17,570 nucleotides of DNA. Source: PALSA-505 sp036496025 (GTDB lineage: Bacteria; Actinomycetota; Actinomycetes; Streptosporangiales; Streptosporangiaceae). Below, one piece after another: positions 1 through 7,709 of the stretch. Every line of letters starts with the position of its first letter. Within the stretch, counting starts at the first letter, position 1. The stretch spans positions 1 through 17,570 of the forward strand of contig DASXLW010000046.1 in assembly GCA_036496025.1 (NCBI GenBank), in the 5' to 3' direction. The notes beneath the pieces are model-generated. The model saw nothing but the letters and a program-made list of their open reading frames with translations. It did not search any database and was not told where the DNA came from. The translations under genes and the position numbers were made by a program.

Positions 1-1
1 G

Positions 2-1000
<999 letters not shown>

Positions 1001-1026
1001 GCGGTCAGAACGGGGACGGTCGAAAC

Positions 1027-1078
1027 ATGCCTCGGCCGGGGACTGTCGGCTCACGCCGAACGTCCCCGGCCGAGGCAT
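1027..1078. terminator. Compound hairpin terminator between clpC and mutY
   Basis: A perfect 17-bp stem has arms 1027-1043 and 1062-1078 (left arm ATGCCTCGGCCGGGGAC). The 18-nt loop folds again into a 5-bp TCGGC/GCCGA stem with a TCAC tetraloop, separated from the main stem by a 2x2 internal loop. There is no T tract, which is usual for actinobacterial terminators. It lies 26 bp past the clpC stop and 41 bp from the mutY stop, so it can serve both convergent genes. Confidence 0.75.
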
Positions 1079-1119
1079 ATTCCTCCCTGCCAACCTGGTC
1101 GCGGGGTGAGACGCCGCGA

Positions 1120-2043
1120 TTAGCTGAAGCTGGCCGGGGTGCCGGGGAGGGAGAACGTGCCGTCGGGCAGGGGATCGGTGAGGCCATCGGCGACCAGGCC
1201 GTCCAGGGCGCGGGCGCGCTGGACGGGGTCGGGCCAGGCGGAGACGAAGTCGTCGGCACTGACCGGCCCGGCTGCGGCCCGCAGGACGGCCAGGAGGGCG
1301 CCGCGGCATTGGCGATCGGTGCCGGCGTAGCGCTGGCCGCGGCGCCGCGCCGCAGCCGGCGGCTGGCCCGCCAGCCGCCAGGCGCAGCCGGCCGCCACCG
1401 GGCACCGCTCGCAGCTCGGCCGGGAGGCCGTGCACACGAGCGCGCCGAGCTCCATCAGCGCCACCGACCACCGGGACGCGATCGCCGGATCGACGGGTAG
1501 TAGCGACTCGGCCAGCCGCATCTCGGCGACCGAGGGCTGAGCCGACGGGAACTGGGCCCCGGTGATGAGCCGGGCGAGCACGCGGCGCACGTTGGTATCG
1601 AGGACCGCGTGCCGCTGGCCGAACGCGAAGCTGCACACCGCGGCCGCGGTATAACGGCCGATGCCCGGGAGCCCGAGCAGGTCCGCGTGGCTGGCGGGCA
1701 CCTGGCCGCCGTACCGCCGGTCCAGGACGCAGGCGGTGGCGTGCAGCCGGAGCGCGCGCCGGGGATAGCCGAGCCGGCCCCACTGCCTGACCGCCTCGCC
1801 CGCTGGCGCCGCGGCCAGCGCGGCCGGCGTCGGCCAGCGCTCCAGCCAGGCCTGGTAGGCCGGCAGCACCCGGACCACCGGCGTCTGCTGGAGCATGATC
1901 TCGCTGACCAGGACCGCCCATGGGGACGCGTTCGGCCGGCGCCACGGCAGATCCCGCCGGTGCGCCGCGTACCAGGACAAGACGGCATCCTGCGGACGGC
2001 TCGCCGCCGCTCCCCGATCCGTCTCAGCCAGCCCGTACGTCAT
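1120..2043 (-). CDS. mutY: MutY, A/G-specific adenine DNA glycosylase
   Basis: MutY removes adenine mispaired with 8-oxoguanine in base-excision repair. The 307-residue product has the N-terminal catalytic core with Glu48 in SEIMLQQTPV, the helix-hairpin-helix LLGLPGIGRYTA (122-133), the catalytic Asp149 in VLDTNV, and all four cysteines of the 4Fe-4S cluster (204, 211, 214, 220; spacing C-x6-C-x2-C-x5-C). The C-terminal NUDIX-like 8-oxoG recognition domain is short or absent, as in many actinobacterial MutY proteins. The frame is open up to an ATG at 2121, but that start would leave only 9 bp to the divergent gene at 2131 and would lie upstream of a candidate -10 (2068-2073). The internal ATG at 2043 fits the family N-terminus better. 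Confidence 0.93.
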   Translation of the reverse strand: MTYGLAETDRGAAASRPQDAVLSWYAAHRRDLPWRRPNASPWAVLVSEIMLQQTPVVRVLPAYQAWLERWPTPAALAAAPAGEAVRQWGRLGYPRRALRLHATACVLDRRYGGQVPASHADLLGLPGIGRYTAAAVCSFAFGQRHAVLDTNVRRVLARLITGAQFPSAQPSVAEMRLAESLLPVDPAIASRWSVALMELGALVCTASRPSCERCPVAAGCAWRLAGQPPAAARRRGQRYAGTDRQCRGALLAVLRAAAGPVSADDFVSAWPDPVQRARALDGLVADGLTDPLPDGTFSLPGTPASFS

Positions 2044-2067
2044 GACACAGCCGATCGTCGCACGTTC

Positions 2068-2073
2068 GGTATC
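2068..2073 (-). promoter_or_regulatory. Candidate -10 box of mutY
   Basis: On the minus strand the hexamer reads GATACC and sits 24 nt upstream of the chosen ATG. No convincing -35 was found. Its main value is in supporting the downstream start of mutY. Confidence 0.3.
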
Positions 2074-2118
2074 TGGGCCCCGCCGGCGGGTCGGCACGAT
2101 TACCCGCGGCCGGCTCTG

Positions 2119-2124
2119 CATACT
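2119..2124 (+). promoter_or_regulatory. Candidate -10 box for a leaderless transcript of the gene at 2131
   Basis: CATACT ends exactly 6 nt before the ATG at 2131, and no Shine-Dalgarno sequence lies between. This geometry puts the transcription start at or next to the A of the ATG, as for actinobacterial leaderless mRNAs. A recognisable -35 is lacking. Confidence 0.4.
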
Positions 2125-2130
2125 ACGTTC

Positions 2131-2883
2131 ATGGATCCGATTACCTCACGTAACCGGAGCCGGTCTGTTAGCGCTGATGCTTACTGGCGCCGGAGGTTGT
2201 TCGCCCTCGCGGCTGGCCTGGCCGTACTCGGCCTGCTCGCCTGGGCGGTGGGCGGAGCCTCGGCCCGCCCTGCGGCCTCGTCGACGCCGCTGGGTCACCA
2301 CCACCGAGCCCCGGATCCGAGCGTGTCACCCGCGGGCGGACTGGCGACCCCGTCGCCCAGCCCGTCACCGAGTCCATCCGGCACCGGCAAGTCCCAGCGG
2401 CACGCGCACGGCGCGCATCATGCGAGCCAGGGCACGAAACCAAAGGCCAAGCACACGCCCGCGCCGGCGGCAGCCGGAAAGCACTCTCACGGCGGCGACT
2501 GCCAGAGTGCCGACGTGGTGCTCACCTTGACGGCCAGCAGCAACAGCTACGGTCCCGCGGCGCGGCCGGAATTCGGCATCGACGTGGTCTCCACCGCCCC
2601 CCAGACCTGCACGTTCAACGTCGGCACCCGGCACGTGACCCTGCTCATCAAGTCGGGCGGGGTCAGGGTCTGGTACTCGGCGGACTGCGCCGGCAAATCC
2701 GGCGCGTCGTCGGTCGCGAAGCTGAAGCGGGGCATTCCCCTGCAGCTGCAGATGACGTGGGACCGGCGGCTTTCCTCCCCTGGCTGCACGATGCCGCGGG
2801 CGGTGGCCCGGCCGGGCGCCTACACGGTGACCGCGTCCGCCGGCCACCTGCACAGCCACACCGTGGTCTTCGACCTCCGCTGA
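2131..2883 (+). CDS. Membrane-anchored secreted protein of the mutY-radA locus, function unknown
   Basis: The 250-residue protein has a basic N-terminus, then one hydrophobic segment (about residues 24-45) that acts as a signal anchor or signal peptide. A long low-complexity linker follows, with a Ser-Pro repeat and His-, Lys- and Ala-rich stretches (about 50-120). The C-terminal domain of about 125 residues looks beta-rich and has four cysteines (DCQ, QTC, DCAG, PGC) that could form two disulfides outside the cell. It resembles the membrane-protein gene that lies beside disA in Mycobacterium (Rv3587c) and Streptomyces, which supports an orthologous locus rather than a function. The ATG at 2131 was chosen because the hydrophobic segment follows it directly and a -10-like box lies 6 nt upstream; a longer open frame upstream is antisense to mutY. 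Confidence 0.75.
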   Translation: MDPITSRNRSRSVSADAYWRRRLFALAAGLAVLGLLAWAVGGASARPAASSTPLGHHHRAPDPSVSPAGGLATPSPSPSPSPSGTGKSQRHAHGAHHASQGTKPKAKHTPAPAAAGKHSHGGDCQSADVVLTLTASSNSYGPAARPEFGIDVVSTAPQTCTFNVGTRHVTLLIKSGGVRVWYSADCAGKSGASSVAKLKRGIPLQLQMTWDRRLSSPGCTMPRAVARPGAYTVTASAGHLHSHTVVFDLR

Positions 2884-2910
2884 GGGGCGGCGCAGGGCCC
2901 GTCAGCTGGA

Positions 2911-2937
2911 CTGCCGGGCGCTCTTAAGCCCCGGCAG
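2911..2937. terminator. Hairpin terminator between convergent genes (membrane protein and radA)
   Basis: CTGCCGGG (2911-2918) pairs with CCCGGCAG (2930-2937). The stem continues as GCT/AGC (2920-2922 with 2927-2929) after a single bulged C and closes on a CTTA tetraloop, giving 11 bp in total. It lies 28 bp after one stop and 19 bp from the other, so it can act in both directions. Confidence 0.6.
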
Positions 2938-2955
2938 CGGGGCACCCGGGCGCTC

Positions 2956-4386
2956 CTAGCCCCCCGGCCGGGGACATTCGCCGAGGGCCACGGCGATCGC
3001 CGTCGTGACGTCGGCGACCTCCCTGATCTCCATCGGCTCGCCCGGCGCGTCCTGATCCGCGCTGTCCGGCGACGGCGGCAGCGCACCCGACGCGGCCGGC
3101 ACAATGGCGCGCCGGAAGCCGAGCCGACCCGCCTCCGCCACCCGCCGGCTCAGGCCCGGCACCCTGCGTATCTCGCCGGCCAGGCCGACCTCACCGATGG
3201 CCACCACGTCGGCCGGGACGCTCAGGTCGACGCTGGTGCTCGCGATGGCCAGCGCGACCGCCAGGTCCACGGCGGGCTCGGTGAGCCGGACCCCGCCGAC
3301 CGTGGCCGCGTAGATCTCTTGCCCGCTCAGCTTCAGCCCGGTCCGGCGCTTCAGCACGGCGACGAGCATGCCCAGCCGGGCGGCGTCGAGGCCCGAGGCC
3401 ACTCGGCGCGGGATCTCGGCCTGGGTGTACCCGACCAGCGCCTGGACCTCGGCCAGCAGGGCGCGGCGACCCTCGACGGCCACGGTCACGCACGTCCCCG
3501 GCACCGGCTCGGAACGCTGAGACAGGAACAGGCAGCTGGGGTCCGGCAAGCCGATCAGGCCGTACTCGCCGAGGTCGAAGCAGCCGATCTCGTCGGTGGG
3601 ACCGTACCGGTTCTTGACCGACCGCACCATGCGCAGCTGCGAATGCCGGTCCCCCTCGAAGTGCAGGACCACGTCCACCAGGTGCTCGAGGGCCCGCGGC
3701 CCGGCTATCGCTCCGTCTTTGGTCACGTGTCCCACGAGTACCGTGGTCATCATGCGCTCCCTGGCGACGGCGGCCAGCGCGGAGGCCACGGCCCGCACCT
3801 GCGTGACCCCGCCCGGCGTGCCCTCCACATCCGGGGCGGCGATGGTCTGCACCGAGTCGACGATCAGCAGCCTGGGCTCGACCGCATCGACGTGCCCCAG
3901 CAGCGCGGGCAGGTCGGACTCGGCCGCCAGGAAGAGGTCCGCGTGCACGGCGCCGATCCGGTCGGCGCGCAGCCGTACCTGGCCGGCCGACTCTTCGCCG
4001 GTCACGTACAGCACCGGGCCCGCGCGCGCCGCCTGCGCGCCGGCCTCCAGCAGCAGGGTCGACTTGCCCACGCCGGGCTCCCCGGCCAGCAGCAGGACCG
4101 CCCCGGGCACCAGGCCGCCGCCGAGCACCCGGTCCAGCTCGTCCAGGCCGGTCGGACGGGCCATGGCGGTGGTCGCGTCCACCTGGCCGATCGGCACCGC
4201 GGGCGTGCTCACCGGCCCGGCCAAGACGCGGCGCAGCCCCGCGGGCGCCGGCGCTGCGGCTCCGGCCTCCTGCACCGTCCCCCATGCCTGGCACTCCCCG
4301 CACCGCCCGGCCCACCTCGTCGCGCGCCAGCCGCATTCCGTGCACCGGAACGCCCTGGCCGCCGCGCCGGCCGATGACTTCGCCAT
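2956..4386 (-). CDS. radA: RadA/Sms, DNA repair ATPase of recombination intermediates
   Basis: RadA is a RecA-like, DnaB-like ATPase that helps process branched recombination intermediates. The 476 residues include an N-terminal C4 zinc finger (Cys15, 18, 29, 32), Walker A GEPGVGKST (102-110), Walker B LLIVDS (173-178), the RadA signature KNRYG (258-262), and a C-terminal Lon-like domain. The length is normal for the family (about 450-480). The ATG is preceded by TAGCGT with a 6-nt gap and no Shine-Dalgarno sequence, which suggests a leaderless transcript. In related genomes disA follows radA on the same strand; here radA ends only 72 bp from the convergent membrane-protein gene. Confidence 0.96.
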   Translation of the reverse strand: MAKSSAGAAARAFRCTECGWRATRWAGRCGECQAWGTVQEAGAAAPAPAGLRRVLAGPVSTPAVPIGQVDATTAMARPTGLDELDRVLGGGLVPGAVLLLAGEPGVGKSTLLLEAGAQAARAGPVLYVTGEESAGQVRLRADRIGAVHADLFLAAESDLPALLGHVDAVEPRLLIVDSVQTIAAPDVEGTPGGVTQVRAVASALAAVARERMMTTVLVGHVTKDGAIAGPRALEHLVDVVLHFEGDRHSQLRMVRSVKNRYGPTDEIGCFDLGEYGLIGLPDPSCLFLSQRSEPVPGTCVTVAVEGRRALLAEVQALVGYTQAEIPRRVASGLDAARLGMLVAVLKRRTGLKLSGQEIYAATVGGVRLTEPAVDLAVALAIASTSVDLSVPADVVAIGEVGLAGEIRRVPGLSRRVAEAGRLGFRRAIVPAASGALPPSPDSADQDAPGEPMEIREVADVTTAIAVALGECPRPGG

Positions 4387-4392
4387 GTCCGA

Positions 4393-4398
4393 ACGCTA
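4393..4398 (-). promoter_or_regulatory. Candidate -10 box for leaderless radA
   Basis: On the minus strand TAGCGT fits the actinobacterial TANNNT pattern and ends exactly 6 nt before the radA ATG. A weak -35-like GTGGAC lies upstream (4415-4420, spacer 16). There is no ribosome binding site between box and ATG. Confidence 0.45.
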
Positions 4399-4442
4399 GC
4401 GAGCGGGTCGGACAGTCCACGCTGACCAGGCGCGGGCCTGGT

Positions 4443-4472
4443 TGGACTCAGCCATGCCCGGCAGGCTCTAAG
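4443..4472 (+). promoter_or_regulatory. Possible promoter of the isomerase/epimerase-like gene at 4517
   Basis: TGGACT (4443-4448) and TCTAAG (4467-4472) are separated by 18 nt. They lie in the 130-bp gap that separates two divergent genes. The match is modest. Confidence 0.25.
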
Positions 4473-4516
4473 CTAGCCCCGGTAGGCCTGACAGCCGTGA
4501 TCAATAGGGAGACGCG

Positions 4517-5350
4517 TTGAGCGAGACGGCCGGGAGCCCGCGTACCCGCGTGGCCTTGTCCACCGGCTCGGTCTACCCGGACAGTACGCCGGACGCGTTC
4601 GAGACCGCCGCCCGGCTCGGCTACGACGGCGTCGAGGTCATGGTCTACACCGACCCGGTGAGCCAGAACGTGGACGTGCTGCGCCGGCTGTCCGACTATC
4701 ACCAGATACCGGTGCTCGCCGTGCACGCTCCCTCGCTGCTCGTTACCCAGCGTGTCTGGGGCCGGGATGCGTGGGGGAAGCTCCGCCGCTCGCAGGAGGT
4801 GGCCGAGCAGCTCGGCGCCCGGGTGGTCGTCTTGCACCCGCCGTTCCGGTGGCAGCGGGAGTACGCTCGTGACTTCGAGACCGGGCTGGCCAGGATGAGC
4901 GAGGAGACCAACGTCGTCTTCGCCGTCGAGAACATGTACCCGCTGCGGGCGCGGGCCACCGAGGTGGTCCCGTACGCGCGGCACTGGGATCCGGTCAGGC
5001 AGGACTACCCGAACGTCACGCTCGACCTGTCGCACACCGCGGCGTCCGGCTCGGACGCGCTGGCCATGGCCGCCGACCTCGGTGACCGGCTGGCGCACGT
5101 GCACCTGGCCGACGGCACCGGCACGGCCATCCCCCCCGACGAGCACCTGGTCCCCGGACGGGGCAATCAGCCCTGCGCCGAGCTGCTCGAGCGGCTGACC
5201 GCGAGCGGCTATCCGGGCATGGTCGTGCTGGAGGTGAACACCAGGCGCGCGCTGTCGAAGGCGGACCGGGAGGCGGATCTGAGCGAGTCTCTCGAGTTCG
5301 CGCGGCGGCACCTCACGCATCCAGCAGCAGCGTCACCGGACCGTCGTTGA
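4517..5350 (+). CDS. Sugar phosphate isomerase/epimerase-like TIM-barrel protein
   Basis: This 277-residue protein belongs to the xylose isomerase-like / AP endonuclease 2 TIM-barrel superfamily. Candidate divalent metal ligands occur in order at strand ends: His in VHAP, His in VVLHPP, Glu in AVENMYP, Asp and His in LDLSH, His in VHLADG and Glu in LEVNT. The substrate cannot be named; the family includes sugar isomerases and epimerases as well as endonuclease IV, and the short loops argue against a DNA repair nuclease. The start is a TTG preceded by AGGGAGA at 4506-4512. The last 38 bp overlap the 3' end of dtd on the other strand. A similar gene lies near proC in Mycobacterium (Rv0498), so the place next to radA is a local arrangement. 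Confidence 0.82.
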   Translation: MSETAGSPRTRVALSTGSVYPDSTPDAFETAARLGYDGVEVMVYTDPVSQNVDVLRRLSDYHQIPVLAVHAPSLLVTQRVWGRDAWGKLRRSQEVAEQLGARVVVLHPPFRWQREYARDFETGLARMSEETNVVFAVENMYPLRARATEVVPYARHWDPVRQDYPNVTLDLSHTAASGSDALAMAADLGDRLAHVHLADGTGTAIPPDEHLVPGRGNQPCAELLERLTASGYPGMVVLEVNTRRALSKADREADLSESLEFARRHLTHPAAASPDRR

Positions 5351-5738
5351 CCAGGGATACCTTCATGTCCGCGCCGAAGACTCCGGTTTCCACCACGGCG
5401 CCGAGCGCGCGCAGCGCGGCCACGAACTCCTCGACCAGCGGCTCGGCTGCCGGGCCCGGCGCGGCCGCCAGCCAGGACGGGCGGCGTCCCTTGCTGGTGT
5501 CCGCGTACAGCGTAAACTGGCTGATCACGAGCAGCGGAGCCGCCAGATCCGCCGCCGACCGCTCGCCGGCCAGGATCCGAAGATGGTAGATCTTGCGCGC
5601 CAGGACTGCCGCCGTCTGCCGGGTGTCCGAGTGCGTCACGCCTACGAGCACGACCAGGCCAGGCCCGGGCAGCGACCCGACGGTCACGCCATCGACGGTG
5701 ACGCTCGCTTGGCTGACGCGCTGGACTACGGCTCGCAC
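5313..5738 (-). CDS. dtd: D-aminoacyl-tRNA deacylase
   Basis: DTD hydrolyses D-amino acids (and glycine) from mischarged tRNA and so keeps D-residues out of proteins. The 141 residues match the usual length of about 145. The family motif SQFTLYADTSKGRRP is present, and the Gly-cisPro motif that forms the chiral selectivity filter appears as NDGPVTLLLD near the C-terminus. The GTG start gives the standard N-terminus MRAVVQRV; the frame stays open upstream, but the extra 24 residues are the antisense of a repeat in the divergent gene and are not family-like. No good Shine-Dalgarno sequence was seen, and only 20 bp separate this start from the divergent one at 5759. Confidence 0.94.
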   Translation of the reverse strand: MRAVVQRVSQASVTVDGVTVGSLPGPGLVVLVGVTHSDTRQTAAVLARKIYHLRILAGERSAADLAAPLLVISQFTLYADTSKGRRPSWLAAAPGPAAEPLVEEFVAALRALGAVVETGVFGADMKVSLVNDGPVTLLLDA

Positions 5739-5758
5739 GAGGATGAATTCTGCCCCTG

Positions 5759-6670
5759 ATGACACCCAAAAAGACACCCAAAAGGACACCGAGGCCGGCG
5801 CCCAAGCCAACAGCGACGCCGGCTCCCAAGCCGCCGATCGGGTCCGGCACCACGCTCATCACCGTCGCGCCCACGGGCGCAGAGGCCGACAAGGAACAGC
5901 ATCCCGGACTGCCGGTGACGCTGAACGAGCTGGTGAACACGGCCCGGGAATGCGAGGCGGCCGGCGCCTCGGTCATCCACGTGCACATCCGGGACGACCA
6001 GGCGCAACCGACCCTGGACCTGGGCCGGCTCAAGGACACCGTCCAGGCGCTGCGGGAGAGCAGCACCATGGTCGTTCAGCTGTCCACCGGCGGCGCGGTG
6101 ACCGACGCCTTCGCCGACCGGCTGGCCGTCCTGGACGCGCAGCCGGACGCGTGCTCGCTCACCTGCGGCACGGTGAACTTCGGCGACGAGGTGTTCATGA
6201 ACCCGTGGCCGTTCATCCGCGAGCTGTACGCGCGCACCAAGGAGCTGCGCGTGGTGCCGGAGTTCGAGATGTTCGACCTCGGTCACGTCGCGACGTTGCA
6301 CCGGCTCCTCGATGAACTGGGCGAACCGCACGGCGGGCGCGTGCACTGCGATCTGGTGATGGGGGTCCCTGGCGGCATGCCCGGCGACACCGCCACCCTG
6401 GTCAGCGCGGTCGAGGCGCTGCCCGCCGGATCTTCCTGGTCGGCCACCGGCATCGGGCGCAGCTCGCTGCCGGTGATGTTCGCCGCCCTGTCAGCCGGCG
6501 GGCACCTGCGGGTGGGCATGGAGGATACGACCAGCTACACCAAGGGCAGGAAGGTAGCGAGCAACGCCGAGCTGGTACAGCGCGCGGCCGCCCTGGCCGA
6601 GCTTTCCCAGCGTCCGCCGATGCGCACCTACCAGACGCGCGCCTTCCTCGGGGTCGACAATCACAGCTGA
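5759..6670 (+). CDS. BKACE family (DUF849) beta-keto acid cleavage enzyme
   Basis: Enzymes of this family (prototype 3-keto-5-aminohexanoate cleavage enzyme, Kce) condense a beta-keto acid with acetyl-CoA to give acetoacetate and a new acyl-CoA, using a zinc ion in a TIM barrel. Zinc ligand candidates are His74 and His76 in VIHVHIRDD and the Glu of the GMEDT motif near the C-terminus; STGG, CGTVNF and PEFEMFDLGH are further family motifs. The substrate is not predictable here. The first 26 or so residues are an unusual Thr/Pro/Lys/Arg-rich leader. An in-frame TGA at 5744 rules out a longer start, and no other ATG, GTG or TTG precedes the domain. The next gene starts 19 bp downstream, so the two are probably one operon. 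Confidence 0.88.
   Translation: MTPKKTPKRTPRPAPKPTATPAPKPPIGSGTTLITVAPTGAEADKEQHPGLPVTLNELVNTARECEAAGASVIHVHIRDDQAQPTLDLGRLKDTVQALRESSTMVVQLSTGGAVTDAFADRLAVLDAQPDACSLTCGTVNFGDEVFMNPWPFIRELYARTKELRVVPEFEMFDLGHVATLHRLLDELGEPHGGRVHCDLVMGVPGGMPGDTATLVSAVEALPAGSSWSATGIGRSSLPVMFAALSAGGHLRVGMEDTTSYTKGRKVASNAELVQRAAALAELSQRPPMRTYQTRAFLGVDNHS
5761..5840 (+). repeat. Short tandem repeat encoding the Thr/Pro/Lys-rich BKACE leader
   Basis: The unit GACACCCAAAA occurs at 5761-5771 and 5774-5784 with a 13-bp period (two extra bases between), followed by diverged Pro, Ala, Thr and Lys codons to about 5835. The A-rich runs differ from the surrounding GC-rich DNA. Confidence 0.5.
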
Positions 6671-6689
6671 TAACCCGGTCCTGGCCGAG

Positions 6690-7634
6690 GTGGTCCGGTC
6701 GGGGTTCGCCGAGTCGGTGCACCGCGGCCCGGTCATCGCCCTCGGCGCCGGTGGCGAGCCCGTGCTCGCGGCCGGCGCCGTGGGCGAGCCGATCTTCCCG
6801 CGGTCGTCCAACAAGCCACTGCAGGCGGCCGCGATGGTCCGGTGCGGCCTCGACCTGAACGGCAAGCTGCTGGCCCTCGCTGCGGCCAGCCATTCCGGTG
6901 AGGACTTCCACGTCGTCGGGGCACGCGAGATCCTGGCCGGGGCCGGGCTGACCACCGACGCGCTGCAGTGCCCGCCCGGGCTGCCCATGGACGAGCCGAG
7001 CCTGCATGCCCTGATCCGCCGGGGCGGCGGGCCCGACCGGGTACACATGAACTGCTCGGGCAAGCACGCGGCCATGCTGGCCACCTGCGTGGCGGCGGGC
7101 TGGCCGACCGCCAGCTACCGAGACCCGGCACACCCCTTGCAGGCCGAGATCCGCCGCACTATCGAGCGGCTGTCCGGCGAGCCGGTGACCGCGGTCGGCG
7201 TGGACGGCTGCGGCGCGCCGATCTTTGCCCTCTCGGTGGCCGGCCTGGCCCGCGCCTTCCGCGCCATGGTGCTGTCCGCCCACGGATCTCCCGAACGGAC
7301 GGTGGCCGACGCCATGCGGACCTACCCGGAGTGGACTTCGGGGAGCACCCGCCCGGAGCGGGCGCTGATGGAAGCTATACCCGGTCTGCTGCTGAAATCG
7401 GGTGCGGAGGGCGTCGAGGCGTTCGCGCTGGCCGACGGCCGGGCCGGGGCCTTCAAGATCGATGACGGCGCGGCCCGGGCCAGGCCGCCGGTGACTGTGG
7501 CGCTGCTGCGCAGGCTCGGTGCGGCCGGGGAGCCGGGCGCCGATGTGGCCGCCCTGGACCGGGTCGGGCTGGCCGAGGTCAGGGGCGGCGGCCGGCGGGT
7601 GGGCGAGATCCGCGTGACGCTCGAGGGTCGCTGA
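6690..7634 (+). CDS. L-asparaginase of the Rhizobium type (Asparaginase_II, PF06089)
   Basis: This class hydrolyses L-asparagine to aspartate and ammonia and is unrelated to the E. coli type I and II enzymes. The catalytic features of the Rhizobium etli ReAV enzyme are present: the SSNK motif (Ser39 and Lys42), SHSGEDFH (67-74), NCSGKH with Cys122 and Lys125, and DGCGAP with Cys174. Cys122, Lys125 and Cys174 correspond to the metal-binding set. The GTG at 6690 gives 314 residues, somewhat shorter than many relatives, and cuts off the usual VLAEVV beginning, which is encoded just upstream in frame but without a standard start codon. It follows the BKACE gene by 19 bp, so joint transcription is likely, hinting at an amino acid or organic acid breakdown role. 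Confidence 0.87.
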   Translation: MVRSGFAESVHRGPVIALGAGGEPVLAAGAVGEPIFPRSSNKPLQAAAMVRCGLDLNGKLLALAAASHSGEDFHVVGAREILAGAGLTTDALQCPPGLPMDEPSLHALIRRGGGPDRVHMNCSGKHAAMLATCVAAGWPTASYRDPAHPLQAEIRRTIERLSGEPVTAVGVDGCGAPIFALSVAGLARAFRAMVLSAHGSPERTVADAMRTYPEWTSGSTRPERALMEAIPGLLLKSGAEGVEAFALADGRAGAFKIDDGAARARPPVTVALLRRLGAAGEPGADVAALDRVGLAEVRGGGRRVGEIRVTLEGR

Positions 7635-7657
7635 CGCCACGGCCGGTCCGTAGCTGA

Positions 7658-7690
7658 GGTGCTTGCTCCGGATTTGCAGTTGCAAGCACC
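7658..7690. promoter_or_regulatory. Perfect 9-bp inverted repeat, likely XRE operator
   Basis: GGTGCTTGC (7658-7666) is repeated in inverse form as GCAAGCACC (7682-7690) with a 15-nt spacer. The spacer holds the candidate -35 of the XRE gene, so a bound protein would block the promoter. The arm centres are 24 bp apart, a little over two helical turns. The long loop and absent T tract make a terminator less likely. Confidence 0.55.
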
Positions 7691-7703
7691 CCGATGGGAT
7701 ACT
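7674..7703 (+). promoter_or_regulatory. Candidate promoter of the XRE regulator, leaderless
   Basis: TTGCAG (7674-7679) and GATACT (7698-7703) are 18 nt apart. The -10 is preceded by TGG (extended -10 character) and ends 6 nt before the ATG at 7710, so the transcript probably starts on the ATG itself. The G run between the -10 and the ATG is too close to the start to act as a Shine-Dalgarno sequence. Confidence 0.5.
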
Positions 7704-7709
7704 GGGGGT

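Noticed and set aside
1609..2130. Longer N-terminus for the secreted protein gene at 2131
   Set aside because: This stretch is antisense to mutY; the signal-anchor segment follows the ATG at 2131 as expected for a true start.
3191..4420. Second minus-strand open frame of 409 codons over radA
   Set aside because: It is a frame-shifted reading of radA, rich in Arg and Gly; the radA frame has every expected motif.
7658..7690. Inverted repeat as the terminator of the asparaginase operon
   Set aside because: The 15-nt loop and lack of a T tract argue against it, and the repeat encloses the XRE -35. A double role cannot be excluded.
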